From Akkermansiaceae bacterium (GTDB taxonomy: Bacteria > Verrucomicrobiota > Verrucomicrobiia > Verrucomicrobiales > DEV007): a DNA stretch of 64,000 nucleotides. Positions within the stretch are counted from its first letter, which is position 1. The number at the start of each line of letters is the position of its first letter. Positions 1 to 8,531 of this stretch are shown one piece after another. The stretch lies in NCBI GenBank assembly GCA_024233085.1, contig JACKQC010000005.1:62001-126000 (forward strand), read 5' to 3'. Under the pieces are notes generated by a model, which did no database searches, had not been told where the DNA came from, and was given only the letters and a program-made list of their open reading frames with translations. The translations under genes were made by a program, and so were the position numbers.

Positions 1-75
1 AAGTGCGCTATCGGGCATGCGGCCCGCGAGGAGTTTGGAATTGTCCGGCGGGCCAAACGTGTTAGTATTCACGGC

Positions 76-348
76 ATGAGCGCGACGTTTGCCAGCCGGG
101 AAAGCTCGATCTTGGGACGGATGATCCGACCCGATCGTGGCGATTTGCCGGAGGCGGTGGCGGAGTGGATGCTGAAGGCCGAATTTGACGAAGTGGACCG
201 CGACCGGATTCGCGAACTCTCGGAGAAGGCGCGCGAGGGAAGCCTCACGCCCGAGGAGGATGCCGAACTGGAGGACTACGGGGACGTGGCCCGGATGCTC
301 GAATTGATGAAGGCCAAGGCCAAAGCCTCACTTCGGCGCTCGGCGTGA
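76..348 (+). CDS. Small acidic/helical protein paired with HNH nuclease
   Basis: A 90-residue protein, highly charged and predicted helical, with no signal peptide, membrane segment or catalytic motif that I can identify. The GDLPEAVAEWML stretch near the N-terminus and the REGSLTPEEDAELEDY region resemble small unnamed proteins often encoded directly before HNH nucleases. Its TGA stop overlaps the GTG start of the HNH gene (GTGA), so the two are very probably co-translated and functionally linked. The frame stays open to the left edge of the window, but the ATG at 76 fits the usual length of such proteins. It could be an antitoxin-like or accessory partner of the nuclease. The function is not established. 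Confidence 0.75.
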   Translation: MSATFASRESSILGRMIRPDRGDLPEAVAEWMLKAEFDEVDRDRIRELSEKAREGSLTPEEDAELEDYGDVARMLELMKAKAKASLRRSA

Positions 349-749
349 GTCGTCCCGCGAAAAGGCAAATCGGGGAGGTGAGGAAGCGCGCTCGCGGTCG
401 CTGCGAGTACTGCGGATTTCCGGAATCGGAAGCGGCCATCTCGTTCGAGGTCGAGCATGTCATTCCCCGAAAACACGAAGGTGAGACGACGGCCGAGAAT
501 CTCGCCCTGGCTTGTTTTTTCTGTAATCGGTACAAGGGACCGAATCTCGCCGGTGTTGACCCGAGTTCGGGTGAGATCGTGCCGCTTTTTAACCCTCGAA
601 CGGATCGATGGGCGGGGCATTTTGAGTGGAATGGTCCGATCATCGTTTCCGCCACGCCGGTTGGAAGAGCGACGATTTCCGTGCTGCGAATGAACCTTTC
701 GAATGCCATCGACGTGCGGCGCGAACTCATGGCGGCCGGACTTTGGTAG
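345..749 (+). CDS. HNH endonuclease
   Basis: A 134-residue single-domain nuclease. A CxxC pair (C20, C23) is followed by the EVEHVIPRKHEGE segment (E37, H38) and a second pair, CFFC (C56, C59), then N60. This is the usual HNH layout, with four cysteines binding structural zinc and the His/Asn site binding the catalytic metal. The family cuts double-stranded DNA and occurs in restriction, homing and toxin settings. The start is a GTG that overlaps the stop of the upstream small gene. The C-terminal part after residue 75 carries no motif I know. It is convergent with the glycosyltransferase, 34 bp away. Whether it defends, homes or is simply a mobile passenger cannot be told from this window. 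Confidence 0.88.
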   Translation: MSRPAKRQIGEVRKRARGRCEYCGFPESEAAISFEVEHVIPRKHEGETTAENLALACFFCNRYKGPNLAGVDPSSGEIVPLFNPRTDRWAGHFEWNGPIIVSATPVGRATISVLRMNLSNAIDVRRELMAAGLW

Positions 750-783
750 CCCCGCCGTCCGCGCGAATTTCCGCTCCGGGCGA

Positions 784-1809
784 TCACGCCACGCAGAAAA
801 AATCCAACCCCTCGGTGTAGCCGGCGTCCCGCGCCAGCTCGCGGATCGTCTCCCGCGCGCCGGGGAGGCCGACGGCGCCGACGAGGACGCGGTGCGGGGA
901 ATCGGCCAGCGCGTCGCTGGGCAGGACGGGGACGCCGTCGATGGCGTTGCCGATGCGTTTCTCACTGACCTCGAAAAAGCTGCCGACCGTCACGCCGTGG
1001 TCCCGCTTCAGACGGCGGGCGAGCTTTTTCCCGATCGGGCCGGCGCCGGCGATGTCCACGCCACAGGCGCGGACGGCGGGCAGGCGGGCGAGGTAGTGGG
1101 CCTTGGCGCGCTGGAAATTGTCCTGGGCGTAGCGGCTCTGGGTGCGGGTGGCGCGGCGGTCGTGGTCGATCCAGTCCAGCAGGACACGCTCGACCTTCCC
1201 GAGGCGCTCGCCGCGCTCCAGCATACGCAGCCAGAGGTCGTAGTCCTCGGCCCAGACGGGATCGTCATAACCGCCGAGTTTTTCGAGAACGGAGCGGCGC
1301 ATCAGCACCGTGGGATGGGGAAGGGGGCTGTCGACGAAACGCTCCGTCGCGATGGCCTCGGGCGTGACGACGCTGTTGATCCATCGCTCGTAGTCGGCGT
1401 AGCCGCTGTCGGGCGGGCCGGATTTCTTGCGAATGCGCACGCGGGTGCCGCAGGCGGCGATCCCGGGATGGGCGGCGAGAAATTTCGCCTGGTGCTGAAG
1501 CCGCGCGGGATAGGAGAAATCGTCCGCGTCCATCCGGGCGATGAGGTCGCCTTTCGCCTCGCGCCAGCCGAGGTTCAGCGCCTGGACGAAGGAGGCGTCG
1601 CGCCGCGTCCGCAGGACCTCGATACGCGAATCGCGCCGCGCGAATTTTTTCATCAGCGAAAAAGTGCCGTCGGTCGAGGCGTGATCGATGAGGATCAGCT
1701 CGAAGTCGGGCAGGGTCTGGGCGAGGCAACTCTGGATCGCGAGGGGCAGGGTCGATTCGGCGTTTCGGGCGGGGAGGACGATGGAGATGCTCGGTTTCGG
1801 GGAAGGCAT
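784..1809 (-). CDS. Family 2 glycosyltransferase with C-terminal Rossmann-like domain
   Basis: A 341-residue protein. Residues 6-230 form a GT-A glycosyltransferase 2 domain: the SIVLPARNAE start, the DxD-type metal site ARMDADD (residues 94-97) and the acceptor/catalytic-base motif WAEDYDLWLR (186-195). Residues 250-330 look different: CGVDIAGAGPIGKKLARRL is a nucleotide-binding Rossmann start (GAGPIG, 255-260), followed by a PVLPSDAL-type strand seen in PglD-type N-terminal domains. The protein is therefore a GT fused to a small sugar-nucleotide or CoA-binding-like module. No signal peptide is present, so it probably acts at the cytoplasmic face in envelope or exopolysaccharide glycan assembly. 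No other glycan genes flank it, and its substrate is unknown. Confidence 0.85.
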   Translation of the reverse strand: MPSPKPSISIVLPARNAESTLPLAIQSCLAQTLPDFELILIDHASTDGTFSLMKKFARRDSRIEVLRTRRDASFVQALNLGWREAKGDLIARMDADDFSYPARLQHQAKFLAAHPGIAACGTRVRIRKKSGPPDSGYADYERWINSVVTPEAIATERFVDSPLPHPTVLMRRSVLEKLGGYDDPVWAEDYDLWLRMLERGERLGKVERVLLDWIDHDRRATRTQSRYAQDNFQRAKAHYLARLPAVRACGVDIAGAGPIGKKLARRLKRDHGVTVGSFFEVSEKRIGNAIDGVPVLPSDALADSPHRVLVGAVGLPGARETIRELARDAGYTEGLDFFCVA

Positions 1810-1927
1810 TTGCGGTTATTCGGACGCGGCAGGTGGCGGGGGTTCGCGGGGTCGGAGAGTTCGTTACCGAATTCCCCGGCGGAAGACGAACAAAATCGGA
1901 CCCCGGACGCGAAAAAGTGAGGCGGCT

Positions 1928-3397
1928 TCACGCCGCGGGCGCGGCGCGCAACGCCTCGCGCGCCGCCGAAAGGCCGCACATGCCGTGAACGCCGCCCCCC
2001 GGCGGGGTCGAGGCCGAGCAGAGAAACAGGCGCGGATTTGGCGTGGTGTGGGGTCTCAGCCGGGCGACGGGGCGCGTCATGAGCTGGGTCCAGTCGGCCA
2101 CGCCACCGACGATGTCGCCGCCGATCAGGCTGGGGTTGTGGCGCTCGTAGTCGGCGCAGGTCATCGTGTGCCGGGCCAGCACGCAGTCGCGGAAACCGGG
2201 CGCGAAACGCTCGATCTGCGACTCGATCGCCTCGGTCATGTCGCGGGTCGAGCCGTGCGGCACATGGCAGTAGGCCCAGAAGGTGTGCTGTCCCTCCGGC
2301 GCGCGCGAGGGATCGCACAGGCTCTGCTGGGCGGTGAGGACGAAGGGCCGCGCGGCGTGGCGGCCCTCCCAGCATTCGCGTTCGGAGACGACGATCTCGT
2401 TGAGCGGGCCGCCAACGTGAACCGTTCCCGCGCGCCGACAGTCGGCGTTCGTCCACGGCACGGGCCGGCGGAGCGCGTAGTCGATTTTGAAAACGCCGGG
2501 ACCGTGCCGGAAGCGCTCCAGCCTTTTGCGAAAATCCGCCGGCAGGGCGTCCCCGGCGATCCGGGCCAGCGCGCGCGGCGGCGTGTCAAAAAGGAAGGCG
2601 CGCGCCCCGGGCAACTCCGCGAGCGTCTCGATCCGCCGCCCGCACACGATCTCGCCGCCGAGCGCCTCGGTAAAATAGCGCGCCAGGGCGTCGGTGATCG
2701 CCCCGGACCCGCCGCGAGCGACCGGCCAGCCCGCGACGTGGCAGGCCAGCATCAGCATGATCCCGATCGCGCCGGTCGCCAGCGGGCGGTCCAGCGGCAG
2801 CACGGAGTGCGCGGCGTTCCCGGCGAACAGCGCCGCGCCGGCGTCGGTCCGGAAAATCCGCCGCGCCGTCGCCAGCGCCGAGGGCAGCGCCCGCAGTCCG
2901 AAGCGCGTCATCAGCACCGGGTGGCGCGGCGGCAGGCGAAGCGGCCCGAGCATTTCGGGAAACAACACGTCCGCCCTTTCGAGGAGGGGCGCAAACAATT
3001 GGCGGTAGGCCTTTCCGTCGGCCCCGAGCCGGGACGCCGTTTCCTCCAGCGAGACGTGCATCGTGGCCGCCGAGCCGTCGTCGAGCGGATGCGCCAGCGC
3101 GATCTCCGGATGCACCCATTCCAGGCCGTGGTCCGCCAGCGGCAGCGAACGGAAAAAGGGCGAGATCACCCCCATCGGATGCACCGCCGAGCACACGTCA
3201 TGGCGAAAGCCCGGCAGCGTCAGATCGTCCGCCGTCCGCGCCCCGCCGCCGGGCGTCGCGTGCGCCTCCACCACCAGCACGCGCCAGCTCTCCCGCGCCA
3301 GCGCGATCGCCGCCGCGAGCCCGTTCGGCCCCGAGCCGATCACGACGGCGTCGTAGTTGGCTTGGCGAGGGGAGTCGGAGATGGCGTTGGGTGGCAT
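1928..3397 (-). CDS. Phytoene-dehydrogenase-like FAD oxidoreductase
   Basis: A 489-residue flavoprotein of the COG1233 (CrtI/PYROXD2-like) group. The N-terminal dinucleotide motif VVIGSGPNGLAAA (residues 18-30) and the following VVEAHATPGGGART segment bind FAD. Near the C-terminus, STPPGGGVHGMCG is the second FAD contact typical of the group. These enzymes desaturate or isomerise carotenoids and related lipids, but many members outside carotenoid operons have no assigned substrate. No crtB or other carotenoid gene is visible nearby, so the substrate is open. An imperfect inverted repeat (3404-3539) lies immediately upstream, so the promoter must be inside or beyond it. Confidence 0.82.
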   Translation of the reverse strand: MPPNAISDSPRQANYDAVVIGSGPNGLAAAIALARESWRVLVVEAHATPGGGARTADDLTLPGFRHDVCSAVHPMGVISPFFRSLPLADHGLEWVHPEIALAHPLDDGSAATMHVSLEETASRLGADGKAYRQLFAPLLERADVLFPEMLGPLRLPPRHPVLMTRFGLRALPSALATARRIFRTDAGAALFAGNAAHSVLPLDRPLATGAIGIMLMLACHVAGWPVARGGSGAITDALARYFTEALGGEIVCGRRIETLAELPGARAFLFDTPPRALARIAGDALPADFRKRLERFRHGPGVFKIDYALRRPVPWTNADCRRAGTVHVGGPLNEIVVSERECWEGRHAARPFVLTAQQSLCDPSRAPEGQHTFWAYCHVPHGSTRDMTEAIESQIERFAPGFRDCVLARHTMTCADYERHNPSLIGGDIVGGVADWTQLMTRPVARLRPHTTPNPRLFLCSASTPPGGGVHGMCGLSAAREALRAAPAA

Positions 3398-3403
3398 TTT
3401 TTT

Positions 3404-3539
3404 CTGACAAGATTGACAGGATTTCCTGGATTGGTTCTCAAGATCGGTGCGCAGCGCCCTGATCGGAATTTCGGATCCGGTACCAGATTCGGAAGGACAA
3501 AAAGAATATCGAAAAAAGTCCTGTCAAACTTGTCAAAAA
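3404..3539. repeat. Inverted repeat, GACAGGATT-type arms
   Basis: The left arm (3404-3424) reads CTGACAAGATTGACAGGATT. The right arm (3515-3539) is its imperfect reverse complement, starting AAAGTCCTGTCAAACTTGTC. About 90 bp lie between them. Each arm consists of two tandem versions of a 9-10 base word (GACAAGATT, GACAGGATT). It fills the gap between the start of the FAD oxidoreductase gene and the end of the phosphodiesterase gene. It looks like a non-coding dispersed element, and only one copy is seen in this window. Confidence 0.6.
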
Positions 3540-3545
3540 CCGCCG

Positions 3546-4052
3546 TCACCCCCCGCATTCCCGATGGGTGAAAACATCGCGTTCCGTGTCCCAGAGCCCC
3601 CAGCTCGGCGGGCCGAAGCGGCCCATGATTTCGCCCGGGTTGGCCCACAGGACGCGGTCGCCCTCGTTGAGCCGATGGACATACCTTTGGTGATCGTGGC
3701 CGGAAAACACCGCGTCGTAGGCGCCGCTTTCGGCGAGCCGGCGCGCGATCTCGGGATAGTGTTGCAGGGCGACCTTTTTGCCCGCCACCTCCAGCTCCGC
3801 CAGCGGTTGGTGCAGCGTGACGTGCGGATGTTTGGACGCGATCCGGCACAGCAGAAAAACATCGCCATCGTTGTTGCCGAAGACGGCGTCGATCGGCCCC
3901 GCGAACCCCTGGGCCAGTGCCGCCAGCGAAAACGGGGCGCAAAAGTCGCCGAGAAAAAACAGACGCTCGCACTCGCAGCCCGCCACATCCGTCAGCACGG
4001 CGGCTAGGTGGTCGAGCCGGTCATGGCTGTCGCTGAGCACGGCGATTTTCAT
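3546..4052 (-). CDS. YfcE/MJ0936-type metallophosphoesterase
   Basis: A 168-residue calcineurin-like phosphoesterase. The N-terminus MKIAVLSDSHDR carries the first metal ligands (DxH). GDFCAP supplies the next Asp, GNND is the Asn/Asp pair, and SGHDHQRYVHR is the final GHxH-type metal site, followed by NPGEIMGRFG as in the YfcE subfamily. Members hydrolyse phosphodiesters such as bis-p-nitrophenyl phosphate and some cyclic nucleotides, with Mn2+ or a similar metal. I chose the internal ATG at 4052 because the conserved family N-terminus starts exactly there, although the frame is open further upstream. It is cytoplasmic and divergent from purT across a 164-bp shared promoter region. The physiological substrate is unknown. 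Confidence 0.85.
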   Translation of the reverse strand: MKIAVLSDSHDRLDHLAAVLTDVAGCECERLFFLGDFCAPFSLAALAQGFAGPIDAVFGNNDGDVFLLCRIASKHPHVTLHQPLAELEVAGKKVALQHYPEIARRLAESGAYDAVFSGHDHQRYVHRLNEGDRVLWANPGEIMGRFGPPSWGLWDTERDVFTHRECGG

Positions 4053-4216
4053 GCCGTCGAAGATACGGATTCGCCCCCCCGCGTCCAGTTTCACCACTCC
4101 GGAAAAACCTGAAAAAAATTCCCGTGCCCCCATTCCCCTGTCAAAACGATGCAGAGCCACGACCGCGAAAAGTTTTCCGTGAAATCCCCCTCCGGCGCGA
4201 TTAGAAAAGTCCCACC
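4053..4216. promoter_or_regulatory. Divergent promoter region, yfcE-like / purT
   Basis: A 164-bp gap between two divergent genes must hold both promoters. I see no convincing Shine-Dalgarno site before either start, and no clear palindrome or PUR-box-like operator for purT. Confidence 0.35.
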
Positions 4217-5401
4217 ATGGCAAGCATCGGCACCCCTTTCTCGGACACGGCGACGAAAGTCCTCCTCTGCGGCTCCGGCGAACTCGGCAAGGAAGTCGTC
4301 ATCGAACTCCAGCGCTACGGAGTCGAAGTCGTCGCCGTCGACGCCTACGCGAACGCCCCCGCCATGCAGGTCGCCGACCGCGCGCACGTCGTCTCCATGC
4401 TCGACGGCGACGCCCTTCGAAACGTCATCGAGACCGAGCGCCCGCACTTCGTGGTGCCCGAGGTCGAGGCCATCGCCACCGACACCCTCGCCGCGCTCGA
4501 AGCCGAGGGTGTCGCGACCATTATCCCGACCGCGCGCGCCACGCGGTTGACCATGAACCGCGAGGGCATCCGCCGCCTTGCCGCCGAGGAACTCGGCCTG
4601 CAAACCTCGCCCTACCGCTTCGCCTCGACCGAGGAGGAATACCGCGCCGCCCTCGCCGAGATCGGCCTGCCCTGCGTGGTCAAGCCCATCATGAGTTCCT
4701 CCGGCAAGGGCCAGAGCACCGTCAAGACCGAGGCCGACATCGACCGCGCCTGGCAATACGCCCAGGAAGGCGGCCGCGCCGGACGCGGCAAGATCATCGT
4801 CGAAGGCTTCGTCGATTTCGACTACGAGATCACCCAGCTCACCGTCCGCCACGCCGGCGGCACCGCCTTTTGCGATCCCATCGGCCATCTCCAGATCGAC
4901 GGCGACTACCGCGAAAGCTGGCAGCCCCAGCCCATGAGCGACGCCGCCCTCTCCAAGGCGCGCGACTACGCGAAGGCCATCACCGACGCCCTCGGCGGAC
5001 GCGGCATCTTCGGCGTCGAGTTGTTCGTGAAAGACGATGACGTCTGGTTCAGCGAAGTCTCGCCTCGCCCCCACGACACCGGCATGGTGACGATGATTTC
5101 GCAGGATTTGTCGCAGTTCGCCCTGCACGCGCGGGCGATCCTGGGCCTGCCCATCCCGAACATCCGGCAGCACGGCCCCTCGGCCTCGTGCGTGATTCTG
5201 GTCGAGGGCCATTCCGACCACGTTTCCTTCGGCCATCTCGAGACCGCCCTCGCCGAGCCCGACACCCAGCTCCGCCTCTTCGGGAAACCGGCGGTCAAAG
5301 GCAAGCGCCGCATGGGCGTCTGTGTCGCGCGCGGCGCCTCCATCGACGAGGCCCGCGAAAAGGCCCGCCGCGCTTCGGCGGCAGTGGATGTGGCGCTCTG
5401 A
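4217..5401 (+). CDS. purT: Formate-dependent GAR transformylase PurT
   Basis: A 394-residue ATP-grasp enzyme, matching the roughly 392 residues of characterised PurT. It converts glycinamide ribonucleotide, formate and ATP to formyl-GAR, the folate-independent form of the third step of purine synthesis. The N-terminal LLCGSGELGKEVVIELQRYG is the PurK/PurT-type substrate-binding region. PTARATRLTMNREGIRRLAA leads into the ATP-grasp fold, PCVVKPIMSSSGKGQS is the glycine-rich ATP loop, and SPRPHDTGMVTM near residue 285 is the conserved C-terminal ATP-grasp signature. It stands alone, with no other pur genes in this window. The ATG at 4217 lacks a clear Shine-Dalgarno site. Confidence 0.95.
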   Translation: MASIGTPFSDTATKVLLCGSGELGKEVVIELQRYGVEVVAVDAYANAPAMQVADRAHVVSMLDGDALRNVIETERPHFVVPEVEAIATDTLAALEAEGVATIIPTARATRLTMNREGIRRLAAEELGLQTSPYRFASTEEEYRAALAEIGLPCVVKPIMSSSGKGQSTVKTEADIDRAWQYAQEGGRAGRGKIIVEGFVDFDYEITQLTVRHAGGTAFCDPIGHLQIDGDYRESWQPQPMSDAALSKARDYAKAITDALGGRGIFGVELFVKDDDVWFSEVSPRPHDTGMVTMISQDLSQFALHARAILGLPIPNIRQHGPSASCVILVEGHSDHVSFGHLETALAEPDTQLRLFGKPAVKGKRRMGVCVARGASIDEAREKARRASAAVDVAL

Positions 5402-5402
5402 G

Positions 5403-5565
5403 TTTCCAGCCGCAAAAAGGCGCAAAGAGACGCAAAAAGGGACTCTGGATTCCAATTGCTTCGAAGAATTGCGCCTGATTGGCAGGGCTCACGGCAAAGA
5501 AAATCGAGGTCGAAGACTTCGGTTCGGCCAAAAAAACTTTTTGCGTCTTTTTGCCGCTGAAAACG
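5403..5565. repeat. Inverted repeat, CGCAAAAAG-type arms
   Basis: The left arm (5403-5440) contains three tandem versions of a CGCAAAAAG word: GCCGCAAAAAGGCGCAAAG, then ACGCAAAAAG. The right arm (5537-5565) is an imperfect reverse complement, CTTTTTGCGTCTTTTTGCCG. The element occupies most of the gap between purT and the propeller gene. It could act as a purT transcription end, but it lacks a clean U-tract. A related half-element starts at 53504. Confidence 0.6.
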
Positions 5566-5610
5566 GAGCCTCGGCAGAAACCTATCGGCTCCGCCGGGTT
5601 TGCATCGCCC

Positions 5611-6951
5611 ATGAAACGCGCCGCCCCGCTTCCGCTCGCCCCGGGTCTTTTCACCTTTCTCGCCCTCTTGATCGTGGCCTCGCCCGCCGAGGAAACCGCG
5701 ACCGGAAACTGGCCCCGCTTTCGCGGCCCGGACGGCGCCGGCGTTTCCGCCGACACGGCGGTGCCCCTGACGTGGAGCGAGTCGGAGAATCTCAAGTGGC
5801 GCGCCGACCTGCCCGGGCCCGGTTCCTCGTCGCCCATCGTGTGGGGCGACCGCGTGTTCGTCACCTGCTACTCCGGCTATGGCGTCGGCCAGCAGGGAGG
5901 CGGCGACCCGCTGAATTTGAACCGCCACCTGCTTTGTTTCGACGCCGGCAACGGCCAACTGTTGTGGGAAAAGACGATCCCCGCGCCGCTGCCCGAGGAC
6001 GAGTATCGCGGCTTCATCGCCGAGCACGGCTACGCCAGCCAGACCCCGGTGACGGACGGCGAGCGGGTCTATGTTTATTTCGGCAAAGGCGGCGCCCTGG
6101 CCTTCGACTTTGACGGGAAGGAACTGTGGAAGGCCGATCTCGGCAGCCGGCCCAGCTCGAAAGGCTGGGGCACCTCGACGAGCCCGATTCTCCACGGGGA
6201 CACCGTGATCGTGAACGCCGCCGAGGAATCGAACGCCGTCTACGCCCTCGACAAAAAGACCGGCAATACGGTGTGGAAATCCGAGGCCGAACCGCTGGTC
6301 TCCATCTACGGCGCGCCGGTGATCGAAAAAGTCGCCGACGACCGCGACGACCTGATTCTTTCCGTGCCGGGCGAGGTGTGGGGCATGAATCCCGCCACCG
6401 GCAAGCTGCGCTGGTATGCCGGCGTCGAAGTGACGGGAAACATCGCCGCCAGCCCGGTGCTGGCCGGCGGCCGCATCATCCAGTTCGGCGGTTACCCGCG
6501 CACCATGGGCGTGGCGGTGAAGTCGGGCGGCAAGGGCGACGTGTCGGAATCGAGCGTCCTCTGGCACAGCAACGACGCCAAATCCTACCTCACTTCGCCG
6601 GTCTATTTCGAGGGGAAACTTTACTGGGTCTCCGACGCCGGCATCGCCGGCTGCGCCGACCCGGAGACCGGAGAGATCGTTTTCGAGGAGCGCGTGCCGG
6701 AGCTGAACGCCGGCGGTGGCGGCGGGGGACGCGGCAAGCCCTTCTATGCTTCGCCCATCGTGGTGAACGGCCATCTCGTCGCCGTCAGCCGCACGGCGGG
6801 CGCGTTTGTCATGGCGGCGAAGCCGGAGTTCGAATTCGTGCGGGTGAACCGGATCGCGGGCGACGACAGCCGCTTTCAGGGAACCCCGGCGGTGGCGAAC
6901 GGGAAGCTCTACCTGCGCTCGGAGAAGGCGATCTACTGCGTCGGCCAATAA
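5611..6951 (+). CDS. Secreted PQQ-like beta-propeller repeat protein
   Basis: A 446-residue protein starting at the ATG at 5611. A signal peptide (APGLFTFLALLIVASPAEE) is followed by NWPRFRGPDGAG, the hallmark opening of PQQ-like propeller proteins common in Planctomycetes and Verrucomicrobia. Several blades carry the W/G-rich pattern (NGQLLWEKT, DGKELWKADLG, TGNTVWKSE, TGKLRWYAG, TGEIVFEERV). The fold is shared with quinoprotein dehydrogenases and BamB, but this class normally lacks the residues that bind PQQ. It is probably a periplasmic or secreted scaffold or binding protein. A glycine-rich GGGGGGRGK loop lies near residue 370. The frame is open upstream of 5611, but that part runs through an inverted repeat and is unlikely to be translated. 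Confidence 0.85.
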   Translation: MKRAAPLPLAPGLFTFLALLIVASPAEETATGNWPRFRGPDGAGVSADTAVPLTWSESENLKWRADLPGPGSSSPIVWGDRVFVTCYSGYGVGQQGGGDPLNLNRHLLCFDAGNGQLLWEKTIPAPLPEDEYRGFIAEHGYASQTPVTDGERVYVYFGKGGALAFDFDGKELWKADLGSRPSSKGWGTSTSPILHGDTVIVNAAEESNAVYALDKKTGNTVWKSEAEPLVSIYGAPVIEKVADDRDDLILSVPGEVWGMNPATGKLRWYAGVEVTGNIAASPVLAGGRIIQFGGYPRTMGVAVKSGGKGDVSESSVLWHSNDAKSYLTSPVYFEGKLYWVSDAGIAGCADPETGEIVFEERVPELNAGGGGGGRGKPFYASPIVVNGHLVAVSRTAGAFVMAAKPEFEFVRVNRIAGDDSRFQGTPAVANGKLYLRSEKAIYCVGQ

Positions 6952-7030
6952 TCGCGCCGGGCGCGATTTTGGGATTAACACGAGGCACGTTTTCCCCTAT
7001 ACCGGAGGCTCAGTTTCGACCTCCGTATTC

Positions 7031-8014
7031 ATGAAAGATGCCTCCCGCGCCGCGGTCGCGATCCAACAGGGTTGGGTCGGTGACATAACCCTGTTGAGTG
7101 GAAAAGGCCTGTGGCCGGTCCTGCTGGTCCTCGCGATGGGGCTGTTCGGAGCCGTCGCGCCCGCCCCGGCCCAGAGCGGCGACGACCTGAATGTGCCCGG
7201 CCTGACCGACGGCGTGCCGGCGGGAAACGCGGTGCCGGTGACCACCGCGACCGATCCCGGCGGCGAGGCGGGCGGTTCGGTCTCGCGGGCGGACACCTCG
7301 CTGATGGGGCTGATCGCGGCCGGCGGCTGGGCGATGTGGGTGCTGGGGCTGTTCTCGATGGCGCTGGTCGGGCTCTCGGTTTACTGCGGCATGGACCTGC
7401 GTCGGCTGAACTTTTCGCCGGAGGAACTGAAGCGGACCCTCGACGCCGAGATGGGGAACCGGAATCTCGAGGGGGCCTTCGCCGCCGCGCGCGCGAACCC
7501 GACCACGCTCGGCCGCATGATCGAGGCCGTCGGGGCGCAGGTCGAGGAAACCGGGTACAGCACCGAGGACAACGAAACGCTCCGCGACCAGATGGCCGAG
7601 GCGGGCATGAAGGCGAACCGCTGGCGGGCGAAGGTGATCAATTATTTCTCCGTGCTGGCGCAGGCGGCGCCGATGATGGGGCTGCTCGGCACGGTGTCGG
7701 GGATGATCAAGGCCTTCGGCACCCTGCAACGCAAGGGCATGGGCAATCCCAACGAGCTGGCCGGCAACATCTCCGAGGCGCTGGTGACCACGGCGGCGGG
7801 GCTCATCATCGCGCTCCCGGCGATCTTCCTGTATTTCTTCTTCCGCGACCGGCTGGAGGAGTTGATCCTGGAATGCGAGGACTTCGGGCTGGGCTTTTTG
7901 ACGAAACTCCGGCGGGTCGCCTACGCGGCGGCCGAGACCGAGGCGGTGGCGCCGGAGTCCGAAGCCGGGGCGGTCGTGCCGGAGCCGGATTTTTCCAAGG
8001 AGGGAGGGGAGTGA
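7031..8014 (+). CDS. MotA/TolQ/ExbB family proton channel subunit
   Basis: A 327-residue inner-membrane protein that should form the proton channel pentamer of an ExbB-ExbD motor. The first residues (1-24) are encoded by a dispersed repeat. A signal-like segment (residues 26-48, ending APAPAQ) precedes three membrane segments near 94-118, 203-225 and 250-272. The NYFSVLAQAAPMMGLLGTV and NISEALVTTAAGLIIALPA regions are the conserved ExbB/TolQ channel helices, including the buried threonines. A cleavable N-terminus before the first channel helix is usual for PVC members. The ATG at 7031 is kept, but the TTG at 7094 would put the start directly at the signal peptide and is a real alternative. 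It opens an operon with two exbD genes, a toroid protein and a TPR protein. Confidence 0.88.
   Translation: MKDASRAAVAIQQGWVGDITLLSGKGLWPVLLVLAMGLFGAVAPAPAQSGDDLNVPGLTDGVPAGNAVPVTTATDPGGEAGGSVSRADTSLMGLIAAGGWAMWVLGLFSMALVGLSVYCGMDLRRLNFSPEELKRTLDAEMGNRNLEGAFAAARANPTTLGRMIEAVGAQVEETGYSTEDNETLRDQMAEAGMKANRWRAKVINYFSVLAQAAPMMGLLGTVSGMIKAFGTLQRKGMGNPNELAGNISEALVTTAAGLIIALPAIFLYFFFRDRLEELILECEDFGLGFLTKLRRVAYAAAETEAVAPESEAGAVVPEPDFSKEGGE
7061..7101. repeat. AACAGGGTT inverted-repeat element, copy 1
   Basis: The left half ATCCAACAGGGTTGGGTC (7061-7078) faces the right half ACATAACCCTGTTGAGTGG (7083-7101). It lies across the apparent N-terminus of the ExbB-like gene. The right half contains an in-frame TTG (7094) that could be the true start codon. 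Confidence 0.75.
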
Positions 8015-8065
8015 GCGCCGGGAGTGACGAAGCTAGGAATTGGGGACGAAGACGAAGATTTCCAA

Positions 8066-8485
8066 ATGAGAACGAAGCGGGGACTATTTCCGGGCAAGGG
8101 CCTGCAGGTGGACATGTCGCCCATGATCGACCTGGTGTTCCTGCTGCTGATCTTTTTCATGGTCAGCTCGACGATGATCACCAATCGCGTCGATCCGAAC
8201 GTGCTCATCCCCGCGGCCTCGGCGGCGAAGGTGCCGACGCTGGTTCAAGGGCGGGTGGTGATCAACGTGTACGCCGACGGCACGCTGAAGGACGACGAGG
8301 GCCGGGTGCTCGATCTCGCCGGGGTGGAAACCCGGATGCGGCGGGCGAAAACGACCGATCCCTCGGTGCGACTGCTGATCCGGGCCGACCGGGTGGCGGC
8401 CCATCGGTATGTGAAGGATGTCGTCGACGCCTCCGCCAAGGGCGGGGTGAGCAGCGTCATCTTTTCGACCTACGTGACCGATTAG
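8066..8485 (+). CDS. ExbD/TolR-type biopolymer transport protein (first copy)
   Basis: A 139-residue protein with one N-terminal membrane helix. QVDMSPMIDLVFLLLIFFMV includes the single Asp that carries protons in ExbD/TolR. The periplasmic part follows the family pattern: INVYADGTL and the VRLLIRADRVAAHRYVKDVV segment. With the ExbB-like subunit it should convert proton flow into movement of a partner protein. The ATG at 8066 gives the usual short basic N-terminus, MRTKRG. A GTG at 8024, closer to an AGGAGGGAGGGG stretch, would add 14 acidic residues and cannot be excluded. It is followed by a second, different exbD, so the motor probably contains an ExbD heterodimer. Confidence 0.88.
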   Translation: MRTKRGLFPGKGLQVDMSPMIDLVFLLLIFFMVSSTMITNRVDPNVLIPAASAAKVPTLVQGRVVINVYADGTLKDDEGRVLDLAGVETRMRRAKTTDPSVRLLIRADRVAAHRYVKDVVDASAKGGVSSVIFSTYVTD

Positions 8486-8531
8486 CCCATTCCCGGAAAC
8501 TGAAGACCGAATCCTGAAAACCTGACGGTAA

